A stretch of DNA of 64,000 nt from Bilifractor sp002394235 (GTDB lineage: Bacteria > Bacillota > Clostridia > Lachnospirales > Lachnospiraceae), in NCBI RefSeq assembly GCF_052118845.1, contig NZ_JBQKGJ010000003.1:1-64000 (forward strand). The letters run 5' to 3'. The stretch's first letter is position 1, and the number at the start of each line of letters is the position of its first letter. A program made the position numbers and the translations under genes. This document shows, piece by piece, positions 24,364-32,518 of this stretch. The notes under the pieces were generated by a model. That model was given only the letters and a program-made list of their open reading frames with translations, did no database searches and was not told the DNA's origin.

Positions 24364-25779
24364 TCATTTCTGGAGGTCGGTTACAATTCTGCCAAATTCC
24401 ATATAGTGGGATGCCTTTACGAGAATCGTGTCTCCGTCCCTGAAAAGCCCTGGAACTTCTTCTAAAAATTTGTCGATGGTCTTGAAGTGCCGGATATCGG
24501 TCCTTCCGGCCGAAGTCTTACGTGCGCCCCTGCAGATTGCCTTGGAAAGCGGTCCAACGCAATATATTGCATCGAGCTTTAGTCTGCCGGCATGTGCACC
24601 GACTTCCTCATGCAGCTGCTCGGATTCATTGCCCAGTTCTCCCATATCTCCCAGAACCGCTATTCTCCTGCCGGAGCCCTCCTGCAGAATATCAAGCGAA
24701 GCCTTCATGGAGGCGGGGTTTGCGTTATAACAGTCATCTACGAGAGTAAAACGTCCGGTGTGGATGATATGAAACCTTCCGCTTAAAGACTCACAGCTTT
24801 CGATTCCGCTGCGAATCTGATCAAGGGTTAGGCCATAGGTGAGACCTGCCGCGGCGCCTGCAAGCGCGTTATAGATCATATGGGTGCCGGGAAGGGGAAT
24901 CAGTACCAGGAAGCTTCCGGCCGGAGTGATAATCCTGCATTTGGTGCCGTCAAGTCCCTGCGGTTCAATCTCATCGGCGTAGAAATCATTCGGATGTGAA
25001 TAACCTTCCTTCGAAAGACCAAAACGAACCGGTCTGACACCGGATTTTTCCTCAATGGTCGAAAGCTTGTCATCATCGCCGTTGAGGATGATGTGGCCGT
25101 CAGAGCTGAAGAAATCAAAGACCTCTGACTTTGCCTTCAGGATACCGTCTCGGCTTTTCAAAAATTCCAGGTGCGCCGTTCCGATATTTGTCATGATCAC
25201 GGTATTTGGATGAACGATGGATGCAAGGCGGTGCATCTCACCGAAATGATTGATGCCCATCTCGATGACGCCGATTTCGTCCTCTTCTCTCATCCGGAAA
25301 ACGGTCATGGGGACGCCCAGCTCATTATTGAAGTTTCCCTCTGTTTTCAGTACGCGATATTTCTGGCTGAGTACAGCGGCTGTCATCTCCTTGGTACTTG
25401 TCTTCCCGACGCTTCCTACGATGCCGACAATCGGCTTATTGAGCTGTCTGAGATAAAATTCCGCGATGTCCTTTACCGCCTGCAGCGTGGAAGAAACTGT
25501 GACAGATGTGATCTCCAGGTTTTCAGGAATTTCATATTCCTTACGGAGCGTTTCCGGATCCTTTTCAGTGAGGACCGCTGCGGCGCCTGCTTCTATAACC
25601 TGTCGGATAAACCGGTGACCGTCTGTCCGTTCGCCGCGGATCGCGACGAAAAGGCAACCCTTGGTAACCTTTCTGCTGTCTGTGACAATATCGGTCACGG
25701 TAAATTCTCTTTTATCCTCGGGTCCGTCGTATTTTCCGTCTGTTACCAGTGCAATATTGGACAGAGTAAGATTTTTCAT
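24364..25779 (-). CDS. murF: UDP-N-acetylmuramoyl-tripeptide--D-alanyl-D-alanine ligase
   Basis: The 471-residue cytoplasmic Mur ligase adds D-Ala-D-Ala to UDP-MurNAc-tripeptide. The ATP loop is GIVGSVGKTSTKEMTAAVL, with the TEGNFNNELGVP segment after it and the C-terminal DDCYNANPASMKAS region. An upstream in-frame ATG at 25824 is unlikely: GGAGG at seven bases from ATG 25779 fixes MKNLTLSNIALVTDG. It follows ddl (99 bp), which makes its dipeptide substrate, so the two are a functional operon. Confidence 0.97.
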   Translation of the reverse strand: MKNLTLSNIALVTDGKYDGPEDKREFTVTDIVTDSRKVTKGCLFVAIRGERTDGHRFIRQVIEAGAAAVLTEKDPETLRKEYEIPENLEITSVTVSSTLQAVKDIAEFYLRQLNKPIVGIVGSVGKTSTKEMTAAVLSQKYRVLKTEGNFNNELGVPMTVFRMREEDEIGVIEMGINHFGEMHRLASIVHPNTVIMTNIGTAHLEFLKSRDGILKAKSEVFDFFSSDGHIILNGDDDKLSTIEEKSGVRPVRFGLSKEGYSHPNDFYADEIEPQGLDGTKCRIITPAGSFLVLIPLPGTHMIYNALAGAAAGLTYGLTLDQIRSGIESCESLSGRFHIIHTGRFTLVDDCYNANPASMKASLDILQEGSGRRIAVLGDMGELGNESEQLHEEVGAHAGRLKLDAIYCVGPLSKAICRGARKTSAGRTDIRHFKTIDKFLEEVPGLFRDGDTILVKASHYMEFGRIVTDLQK

Positions 25780-25855
25780 GAATGCGCCTCCGAACAGCTT
25801 CCGGATTGAGGAAGTCTGCCGCACAGGGACAATCCGGATTTAATATTAGTGTACG

Positions 25856-25870
25856 CCCCGCCTGCGGGGT
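25856..25870 (-). terminator. CCCCG hairpin after ddl
   Basis: A five-bp GC stem lies a few bases past the ddl stop. The minus-strand sequence ACCCCGCAGGCGGGGCGT matches the hairpins at 314-329 and 1865-1880. The U tract is missing. Confidence 0.35.
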
Positions 25871-25878
25871 TGGAGTGG

Positions 25879-26919
25879 TTATTGCTCATATCTTTTCAGA
25901 GATACGTCGATCAGTTTCTGACAGAGATGATCAAAATCGATTCCGACAGCCGCTGCCTCCTGTGGTACGAGACTGGTTGGCGTCATGCCGGGAAGTGTGT
26001 TGACTTCCAGACAGAACACCTTCTGATCAGATTTCCGCACGAGGAAGTCCATGCGGCCGTAGCCGATCAGGCCTATGGCGTCTGCTGCCTTTATGGCCTC
26101 TTCCTGTATCTTTTTTGTGAGATCATCTGAGATGGGAGCGGGACAGAGCTCCTCGGTCGCTCCTGCGGTATATTTATTCCGGAAGTCATAGTAACCAGTT
26201 TTCGGAGTAATCATAACTACCGGATAGGCTTTGCCGTCGATGACACAGCAGGTGAATTCACCGCCCTCAATGAACTCTTCGATGACAGCAGAGCTTTCAA
26301 GGCTGAAAGCAAGATCAATCCCATTGCGTACATCCTCTTCCGTGCGGCAGATTGTGATCCCCACTGAAGAACCTCCGCAACAGGGCTTGACAATGACAGG
26401 GAGTTCCATGCCGAACTCCGATGCGCTTCTGCGGGAATCTCCGCGATATATCGTGATGCCTGACGGTGTATTTACACCGGAGGCCTGAAATACCTGCTTG
26501 GTTCTGGATTTGTCCATTGCGATTGCGCTGCTGATATAATCCGTGCCAGTGTACCTGATGCCGAGCAGGTCAAATGCTGCCTGTACTCTTCCGTCTTCGC
26601 CGTTTGATCCGTGAAGCGCAAGGAAAACAATATCAGCTTCTTCACAAAGCGCAATTACATTGGGGCCGAAAAAGCTCCGGCGGCTCTTTCTGGCTTCTTC
26701 CAGCTGCGGATTGAAGCCTTTGATGTATTCTGCGGCTGCGTCCGTGTCGTATTCACCATCGAATGCTGTAGCCGGGTCTGCCTCCTTCCAGCCGAAAAAA
26801 ACATCCAGAAGGATGGACTGGTGGCCAAGCCTGCGTAAAGCCTTGCAGATTCCGGTTCCCGATACGATGGAAACTTCTCTTTCGGTACTTGTTCCTGCTG
26901 CGAGCACTACAATTTTCAT
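25879..26919 (-). CDS. ddl: D-alanine--D-alanine ligase
   Basis: The 346-residue ATP-grasp enzyme makes D-Ala-D-Ala for peptidoglycan. ALHGSNGEDGRVQAAFDLLG, PVIVKPCCGGSSVG and FLVRKSDQKVFCLEVNTLPG are the ATP and metal motifs. The omega loop YYDFRNKY keeps the Tyr-Lys typical of D-Ala-D-Ala rather than D-lactate ligases, predicting vancomycin-sensitive precursors. The insert before LHG (about 25 residues) is a feature of clostridial forms. AAAGGAAG precedes the ATG. murF follows. Confidence 0.95.
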   Translation of the reverse strand: MKIVVLAAGTSTEREVSIVSGTGICKALRRLGHQSILLDVFFGWKEADPATAFDGEYDTDAAAEYIKGFNPQLEEARKSRRSFFGPNVIALCEEADIVFLALHGSNGEDGRVQAAFDLLGIRYTGTDYISSAIAMDKSRTKQVFQASGVNTPSGITIYRGDSRRSASEFGMELPVIVKPCCGGSSVGITICRTEEDVRNGIDLAFSLESSAVIEEFIEGGEFTCCVIDGKAYPVVMITPKTGYYDFRNKYTAGATEELCPAPISDDLTKKIQEEAIKAADAIGLIGYGRMDFLVRKSDQKVFCLEVNTLPGMTPTSLVPQEAAAVGIDFDHLCQKLIDVSLKRYEQ

Positions 26920-26946
26920 ATTCGACTTCCTTTTTTCTTAATTTAA

Positions 26947-27092
26947 GACTTGTATTTTGTCTTCTGTAGTAAAACATGTATTTTGTCTTCTGTGTAGGAC
27001 TTGTGTTTTGCCTTCTGTAGTAAGACCTGTATTTTGTCTTCTGTGTAGGACTTGTGTTTTGTTTTCTGTGTAAAACTTTGTTGTCTATGTTA
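26947..27092. repeat. Tandem repeat upstream of ddl
   Basis: Five units of 26, 25, 26, 25 and 25 bp (consensus GACTTGTATTTTGTCTTCTG plus tag) and one decayed unit lie just before the ddl ribosome binding site. The alternation suggests a 51-bp higher-order unit. The unit is T-rich on the plus strand. It could affect the ddl leader or promoter, and I see no ORF. The rest of 26920-27408 (27093-27300) shows nothing I recognise. Confidence 0.8.
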
Positions 27093-27338
27093 GACTTTTT
27101 ATCTTCTCGCCTGGTATACGACGGATATTATGCTTGTTTTTCTTCCCCGCTGCGACCGGAAAAGGGCATCCGCCGGACGCGCATGTTAATCGCATATCAC
27201 GCGCGGATGTCATGCGGAACTTTTTGCGTGGACAGGACACATGCGCTGGTCAGACCAACAGGTTCATTGTAGCAGTATCCGGAAAATTTGCAATCCCGAA
27301 ATCAGAGACCGCCTGAAGTTCCGAGATCAGAAATCAGA

Positions 27339-27373
27339 GACCGCCTGAAGTTCCCACTGGGAAATAAGCGGTC
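27339..27373 (-). terminator. Terminator of the L,D-transpeptidase gene
   Basis: GACCGC...GCGGTC with an inner TTCC/GGAA pairing, followed on the minus strand by TCTGATTTCTG. The ATCAGAGACCGCCTGAAGTT segment is repeated at 27301-27320 and 27334-27353. Confidence 0.6.
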
Positions 27374-27408
27374 TGTGCGGTCATTGTCCGGAATCCGGGG
27401 TATCCCGG

Positions 27409-28878
27409 TTACTGATTCGAAAGCGCAACGTTTGCGGATGCATCGGCACTGGTGGGCTGCGGGCCTACCGGCTGGTCCTCCGAATAGTACACGACAACGG
27501 GATATCCGACATCCATCACATCGAAGATCTTTGCCGCGGCATCCTTCGGTGTGTTGATGCAGCCGTTTGATCCGTTGGTCAGATAGGTATTCTTGTTCTC
27601 AAACTGGGCTTCGGTTCTCCAGTAGGCATCGTGAATTCCACAGGAGTCGACAAAGGGAAGCCAGTAGCTGATCTTTACGTTGTGAGCCTCGGGGAAGGTG
27701 GTGTTGCTCTCTTTTCCGTCGATGGCATATACACTTCCGGACGGAGTATCCTGGCCCAGCGAATGGTTTCCGGTGATCACCGGGGTGTCTACGATCAGGG
27801 TGCCGTCCTTATAGCACCACATCTCCTGTTTGGTGATGCAGATTTCCACATAGGTGCCTCCGATATCATTGGCACCGCGGTCGAGTGCGCTGTACAGATA
27901 GATGGGATCACGCTGCCCGCTGTCACCGTTCAGGATGGCGTTATATAGATCGTTGGTGGTTTCTTCCTGATAAATACACCAGCCGTAGTCCCCGCCGCCC
28001 TCGAGCTGAATCTCCTTGCCGCTCGTTGTGCGGAATTTGCGGGAGAGACCGTAGGTATCGGTCTCATAGGCCATGTTTTTTACCCATTCGGCAAGCTTGT
28101 CCTTGCTGAGGGTATATCCCTCCTTGTCATCCTCGACCAGAAAATCACGGATGTTGGAGCTGTTAATGGTAAATTCCTGATCGGCCAGGTTATAGGTGAT
28201 ATTGATGTTCAGCAGCTTGTTGATGTCAGCTGCCTTCTCCTGGATATCCGAAGAGCTCTCATTTTCGGTTGGCTTCTCATAGAGGTCCAGATCCTCAAAA
28301 TTAATTTCCGTTTTGTGATTTTCAATTGCGTTGATAATGGCTGCCTTTGTCTTTTCGTAATTCAGAGTGTTGCCCTGAACGCTTTCGGAAACGGTAAAGT
28401 CACTGCCATTATCGACAATTTTCGCATTTTCCGGCGCCTGAATATCGGGAGCGGAGAAGGCGTTCATCTTATTCATTACATCTTCGATAGAACTGGAATC
28501 ATAGGTGTACCCAAGAGGAATGTGGTATTTTTTTCCGAGAGTGATGTGGAAAATCCAGAATCTGGAATCTTGATCATCCAGGAGTTTATCTACAGTGCCG
28601 TCGTCCTGATACGTCAGGTAGATCTGATCTCCGGTGATCTTGTCTGTGACATTGTTTCGCTCTTTGCAGGTAAGCGTGTACTTGCGCATCTGATTCTGGA
28701 TGGCATACCGCGCCTGGTCAGCGGTCATCTCGCCGACATTGATGCCGTTTATGGTTGAATTGTTGTAAAAGTGTGTCTTGAAATGGTAGATGCCAAAGGC
28801 ATAAATACCAATCAGAATAAGAATCAGAAGTACCAGAAGAAACAGCATACTTACCAGATTCTTGGAAAGTTTCTTCAT
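27409..28878 (-). CDS. L,D-transpeptidase (YkuD) with peptidoglycan-binding-like domain
   Basis: The 489-residue membrane-anchored wall enzyme has an N-terminal transmembrane helix (residues 9-30) followed by the PG_binding_4 type region (NGINVGEMTADQARYAI). The YkuD domain spans about residues 345-465. Its active site is complete: His in CGIHDAYWRT and Cys in NGSNGCINTP. These enzymes make 3-3 cross-links or attach proteins to wall peptides, and are insensitive to most penicillins. The last 25 residues are a short disordered tail. AAAGGA precedes the ATG. It is transcribed alone. Confidence 0.93.
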   Translation of the reverse strand: MKKLSKNLVSMLFLLVLLILILIGIYAFGIYHFKTHFYNNSTINGINVGEMTADQARYAIQNQMRKYTLTCKERNNVTDKITGDQIYLTYQDDGTVDKLLDDQDSRFWIFHITLGKKYHIPLGYTYDSSSIEDVMNKMNAFSAPDIQAPENAKIVDNGSDFTVSESVQGNTLNYEKTKAAIINAIENHKTEINFEDLDLYEKPTENESSSDIQEKAADINKLLNINITYNLADQEFTINSSNIRDFLVEDDKEGYTLSKDKLAEWVKNMAYETDTYGLSRKFRTTSGKEIQLEGGGDYGWCIYQEETTNDLYNAILNGDSGQRDPIYLYSALDRGANDIGGTYVEICITKQEMWCYKDGTLIVDTPVITGNHSLGQDTPSGSVYAIDGKESNTTFPEAHNVKISYWLPFVDSCGIHDAYWRTEAQFENKNTYLTNGSNGCINTPKDAAAKIFDVMDVGYPVVVYYSEDQPVGPQPTSADASANVALSNQ

Positions 28879-29019
28879 ATATCTAAAGTCCTTTCTGCAG
28901 TTTTTCTTTTATAAAATTCTTTATTCGCTGACCTTTCGGTAATTCTTCTCTAAAGAATCCCTTGTGGAATGATCTCCCTGCTGCCTTTTATAAGGCCCGC
29001 GTTGGGTTTTCTGAAATTA

Positions 29020-29946
29020 TTACATTCCGTCAGGTTCGCCTGTTCGCATCCAACGTCCTGTTGATCCGCACGGAAGTACGAGGCCGGTGGAGGTGACCGG
29101 AAGCCCGATTTCCGAGGATTCGATCTTTCCCCCACGGTCCGCAAGTGCGACAGAGAGCATATAGGTGAGTACGGAGGGCGCCAGGCCGGTTGTATAGGAA
29201 TTGATCAGGCAGAAAATCGCATCGTCGCTTAGAAGCTTTGCGCAGAGTTCAAGAAACGGATAGATGTTTTCCTCCATCTTCCAGATCTCTCCTTTCGGAC
29301 CTCTTCCGTACGAGGGGGGATCCATAATGATCCCGTCATAATGATGGCCTCTCCGGATCTCCCGTTCGATGAACTTCGTACAATCATCCACGAGCCAGCG
29401 GATCGGGCGGCCTGACAGACCGGATGATTCCGCGTTTTCCCTTGCCCATGTTACCATTCCTTTGGAAGCATCGACGTGTGTGACCTGCGCACCGGCTGCC
29501 GCTGCCGAAAGTGTTGCGCCTCCGGTATAGGCAAAGAGATTCAGGATACGGACCGGTCTTGTCATCCCGGTCTCAGGATCCAGGTCACCGGAATTTTCGC
29601 GCCGTTTTATTTCATCTCTTATCTTTGCCGAGCACCAATCCCAGTTGACAGCCTGCTCCGGAAACAGTCCGGTGTGCTTAAAACTGAATGGCTTGAGATT
29701 AAAGGTGAGATTGCGATAGCGGATCTGCCATTGTTTCGGAAGATCGAAGAACTCCCATTCGCCGCCGCCCCTTGTGCTTCTATGATAATGGCCACTGCAC
29801 TTTCTCCAGCCGCGCGCCTTCTTTTCTGTATTCCAGATGACCTGAGGATCCGGGCGGATCAGAAGATAATCACCCCATCGTTCCAGCTTTTCACCGGATG
29901 AGGTATCCAGTACTTCATAATCGTTCCAGTTATCTGCTAACCACAT
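29020..29946 (-). CDS. Class I SAM-dependent methyltransferase, RlmI-like (COG1092)
   Basis: The 308-residue enzyme has SAM motif NLFAYTGGATLSAAAAGA, acidic ribose-binding end VTHVDASKG and catalytic-site MDPPSYGRG. The arrangement matches the RlmI/RlmK group of rRNA m5C or m7G methyltransferases, but the N-terminal PUA domain of RlmI is missing, so the target is uncertain. GAGG lies eight bases before the ATG. It stands alone, with no co-directional gene close on either side. Confidence 0.85.
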   Translation of the reverse strand: MWLADNWNDYEVLDTSSGEKLERWGDYLLIRPDPQVIWNTEKKARGWRKCSGHYHRSTRGGGEWEFFDLPKQWQIRYRNLTFNLKPFSFKHTGLFPEQAVNWDWCSAKIRDEIKRRENSGDLDPETGMTRPVRILNLFAYTGGATLSAAAAGAQVTHVDASKGMVTWARENAESSGLSGRPIRWLVDDCTKFIEREIRRGHHYDGIIMDPPSYGRGPKGEIWKMEENIYPFLELCAKLLSDDAIFCLINSYTTGLAPSVLTYMLSVALADRGGKIESSEIGLPVTSTGLVLPCGSTGRWMRTGEPDGM

Positions 29947-30044
29947 TTTTATAACCTCACATATTAGAAATGTATCAGAATGGGCTTATTATACGTTATT
30001 TCATTTATTAATTCAATGTGTAACCCTACGTATAAGATCAACGG

Positions 30045-30106
30045 TAAGGGCGAAACGGTAAAAGCACCGGAAAGATCAAGTAAGGGCGAAACGGTAAAAG
30101 CACCGG
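30045..30106. repeat. 26-bp direct repeat before tRNA-Gly(CCC)
   Basis: TAAGGGCGAAACGGTAAAAG plus caccgg occurs at 30045-30070 and 30081-30106, ten bases apart. It lies just upstream of the tRNA-Gly promoter. Confidence 0.8.
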
Positions 30107-30125
30107 TCAAAAAACAACATTGATT

Positions 30126-30153
30126 TTGACATCGGGTTGTGTTATAGTAATCT
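30126..30153 (+). promoter_or_regulatory. Promoter of tRNA-Gly(CCC)
   Basis: TTGACA (30126-30131), a 16-base spacer and TAATCT (30148-30153) lie about ten bases before the tRNA. Confidence 0.65.
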
Positions 30154-30164
30154 TTGTAGTTGAT

Positions 30165-30234
30165 GCAGGTGTAGTTCATCGGTAGAACACCAGCTTCCCA
30201 AGCTGGGGAGGCGGGTTCGATTCCCGTCACTTGC
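30165..30234 (+). tRNA. tRNA-Gly(CCC)
   Basis: Acceptor GCAGGTG/CACTTGC with one G-U pair, T-loop GGTTCGATTCC, anticodon loop TTCCCAA (anticodon CCC). CCA is not encoded. It is the only stable RNA on the plus strand in the window. Confidence 0.93.
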
Positions 30235-30240
30235 TTTTGA

Positions 30241-30282
30241 AAGCCCCTGAGACCTTTGTTTATTTCATGGTTTCAGGGGCTT
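30241..30282 (+). terminator. Terminator of tRNA-Gly(CCC)
   Basis: AAGCCCCTGAGACC and GGTTTCAGGGGCTT form a 14-bp stem with a 14-base loop, starting seven bases after the tRNA. Confidence 0.8.
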
Positions 30283-30456
30283 CGTCTGTTATTGTGTTAT
30301 GGAAGCGGGCGAACTTCCGGGCTCAGATGTCTCGGCATCGAAGATCACCGCGTCCGAAAGCGTATCAAGTATCTGAAGGAGTATTTCGCGTCCGAAGGCG
30401 TATCGTATACGGGTCGTGTGCACAATGAAAAAGCGGATTTGTGAAAGACCCGATTT

Positions 30457-31029
30457 TCATAAACGAATCGTCTGCATAGACGCAGACAGCAGAGTCTGAT
30501 ACTCTTTCACCAGATGATAAAATGTACCTTTGCGTACCCCTGCTTCTTTCATGAATTCGACGGCAGTGATCCTTTTCGCTGTCCACTTCGGGTATAGTTC
30601 ATACCAGTTTTCAGGGAAGCTGATCTTTTTTCTCCCTCCCTTAGCGTTGGAACCGGATCGAATCTCGAATGCAGGATCATTCATCAGATCTTCAAAGACA
30701 TTGATCAGCGTCTTCAATGCGATCGTGTTTGTCATGCTGTCGATCTGACAGGTGACGGGATATCGGGCAATGGCGAGCGTGACGTGATGACGCAGCATCC
30801 ATTTCAGTTCTTTCAGAATCTCTGCCTTGTTCCTTCCGAAATTGCTGACGGTTGAGGTGATCACCAGTCCCTTTTCTGCGGAAAGATTCTGCTTCATCAT
30901 CCGGTAAGCCAGATTATCTCTTTCGGAGTCCCGGTAAAGATCATAGGAGTCGTAGATTCCGCCGCAGATCCGTCGAATCAGATCCTCGTCTGTTGTTTCA
31001 TCGCCGTAATTATATACACAAACCGCCAT
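30457..31029 (-). CDS. Serine-resolvase-like protein without catalytic motif, C-terminal HTH
   Basis: In this 190-residue protein residues 35-90 (GLVITSTVSNFGRNKAEILK, then a helix and HVTLAIARYPVT) resemble the DRLGRN core of serine recombinase catalytic domains. The end (WTAKRITAVEFMKEAGVRKGTFYHLV) looks like their helix-turn-helix. The N terminus reads MAVCVYNYGDETTDEDLI where active enzymes have Y-x-R-V-S-T, so the nucleophilic Ser and first Arg are missing. It is probably a DNA-binding regulator derived from a recombinase. GAGGGAG precedes the ATG. It lies between tRNA-Gly and a dispersed repeat, convergent with the tRNA. Confidence 0.6.
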   Translation of the reverse strand: MAVCVYNYGDETTDEDLIRRICGGIYDSYDLYRDSERDNLAYRMMKQNLSAEKGLVITSTVSNFGRNKAEILKELKWMLRHHVTLAIARYPVTCQIDSMTNTIALKTLINVFEDLMNDPAFEIRSGSNAKGGRKKISFPENWYELYPKWTAKRITAVEFMKEAGVRKGTFYHLVKEYQTLLSASMQTIRL

Positions 31030-31238
31030 ATATATTGCTCCCTCAATTCCGGTGCTCTTCTGCTGTCTCGATTCGTTTCTTGTTCAAGATTACCACAAAT
31101 CTAAAAAATCTGAAATATGATCCTGTTTTCTTTTTTCATATATCGTCATTGATGTTCCGGTGAATAGCTGGTCTGATCGTTGATATGGTGAACTACTTGG
31201 CAAGAAGCTGCCAGGCAGCTCACCATGCCAGGTTTCAT

Positions 31239-31335
31239 TTACGCGAACAGTGAGCCGCAGCCGAATGCGAAGTATTCGTGTGCGGCGAGCGTCGCGATAG
31301 CGAGATAAAACTCGCACAGCGTGTTTTATCTCGTT
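31239..31335. repeat. Dispersed structured repeat, copy C (inverted)
   Basis: This is the reverse complement of copies A/B at 8473-8663 with about five differences. It runs from TTACGCGAACAGTGAGCCGC to GTTTTATCTCG. It lies in the gap between the resolvase-like gene and the marR promoter. The gap 31030-31515 otherwise holds that promoter, the operator and a second repeat at 31456-31497. Confidence 0.85.
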
Positions 31336-31365
31336 GTGAACAATTTATGAAATTGGTTATGTACC

Positions 31366-31406
31366 TTGACAGTTCGTCGAATATCAGATATTATTTAGGC
31401 ACCTAA
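31366..31406 (+). promoter_or_regulatory. marR promoter with overlapping MarR operator
   Basis: TTGACA (31366-31371), exactly 17 bases and TATTAT (31389-31394) are followed at once by the perfect palindrome TTAGGCACCTAA (31395-31406). A palindrome over the start site is the classic MarR autorepression layout; TTAGG-type half sites are common for MarR regulators of Firmicutes. Confidence 0.8.
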
Positions 31407-31455
31407 TTAAAAGAAACCAAAACAATGTGTCCTCCAAGTGGGGCACCACATAGTG

Positions 31456-31497
31456 TATAAGCTACGGATTGCTCCGTGCTTCGCACTCTCGCGATCC
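31456..31497. repeat. Hairpin repeat in the marR leader
   Basis: The segment TAAGCTACGGATTGCTCCGT to CGCGATCC is an inverted, slightly diverged copy of 39272-39313. Its core GTGCTTCGCAC is a tight hairpin, and the outer arms GGATTG/CGATCC pair. It lies in the marR 5' untranslated region. Confidence 0.7.
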
Positions 31498-31515
31498 TGA
31501 AAGAGGGAATATAAT

Positions 31516-32295
31516 ATGAATAATCAGATTAATGCAGATACAAATACAATATTAAGAAACCAAGATGTGGCAGATACCATCCCGGATGCTAATGTTTGCA
31601 GCGGATGCGGAAAACACTGCTCTCTAAAGAATCCGTCCTGTGGGAAGGGAGCGGCACTCGCCAGGGAGCGCGGAATAACAGTGAGTGGGGGCGAGACCGG
31701 ATTTTCCGGTCGCCCGAGCCAATCTGTGCATTCCGTCCGTACCGGTCATCCCGGTCAGTCCCGCCATTTCGATTCTTCTGGCCGTACCGGTCATCCCGGT
31801 CATTTCAGCCATCTTGATCGCTCCGGTCATTTTGACCACGAAGGGTCAGATGGCAGAGATGGTCATAAGAATTATCACAGACATTCCCGTCACGAGAATT
31901 ATGATTTCGAGAACTGTGAGGATCTTGATCTTCTCTTTCGAAGCTGCGCGCATATGCTTCACCACAAGGAACGGCGAAGCGGTTCGCGGGAGCAGATTCT
32001 GACATATCTCATGGAGAATGGCAGTGCTTTTCAGAAAGATATTCAGGAAGAGCTTCGGGTTCAGCCTGGATCGGTTTCAGAGCTTCTGTCGAAACTTGAG
32101 AAGAATGATTTGATTGTCAGAAAAAAAAGCAGGTTGGATAAACGTGCTGTCATTATCAGTCTTACCCAAAAAGGAGCAGCGGAGACGAAGGTACGGCTGC
32201 AGAAAGAAGAGAATTCTCCGTTTGATGTGCTGACTGACGAGGAACAGGAGACACTTCGAACTATTCTCAGAAAGTTATTGTCCCCTGAAGACTGA
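31516..32295 (+). CDS. MarR-family regulator with N-terminal Cys cluster and His-rich linker
   Basis: Residues about 150-255 of this 259-residue protein form a MarR winged helix (REQILTYLMENGSAFQKDIQ, then GSVSELLSKLEKNDLIVRKK and KRAVIISLTQKG as the wing). The N-terminal part is unusual: CSGCGKHCSLKNPSC at about 27-42 is a four-Cys cluster that could hold a metal or Fe-S centre, and residues 75-140 are Gly/His/Ser-rich with TGHPG and HFDHSG-like repeats. A redox or metal sensor is a reasonable inference, unproven. GAGGG precedes ATG. MarR genes in clostridia often precede transporters; here the next gene is an AraC regulator. Confidence 0.85.
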   Translation: MNNQINADTNTILRNQDVADTIPDANVCSGCGKHCSLKNPSCGKGAALARERGITVSGGETGFSGRPSQSVHSVRTGHPGQSRHFDSSGRTGHPGHFSHLDRSGHFDHEGSDGRDGHKNYHRHSRHENYDFENCEDLDLLFRSCAHMLHHKERRSGSREQILTYLMENGSAFQKDIQEELRVQPGSVSELLSKLEKNDLIVRKKSRLDKRAVIISLTQKGAAETKVRLQKEENSPFDVLTDEEQETLRTILRKLLSPED

Positions 32296-32518
32296 AAATG
32301 TATTGTAAAGGCAGTCTCGGCATGGTTCTCTTTTCTGATATTATCGGGTATAATAATAAAGAAAAATAATCAGGTTATAAATTTCAGACGACAAGCCTCT
32401 CTTCAGTATGTTCGAACGGTTGAAAGCGGAAACGATGATAAGATCCGTGTGCTATGAACCCGCACGGCCGTGTGAAAACAGTCAGGTCGGGCAATCTGAG
32501 CAGGTATCGGAGGATTCA

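Noticed and set aside
26947..27092. Possible CRISPR array before ddl
   Set aside because: Units follow each other directly without unique spacers, and there are no cas genes. It is a plain tandem repeat.
30457..32295. Genomic island inserted at tRNA-Gly(CCC)
   Set aside because: A tRNA beside a recombinase-like gene suggested it, but I found no attachment-site duplication of the tRNA 3' end, no active integrase and no phage genes.
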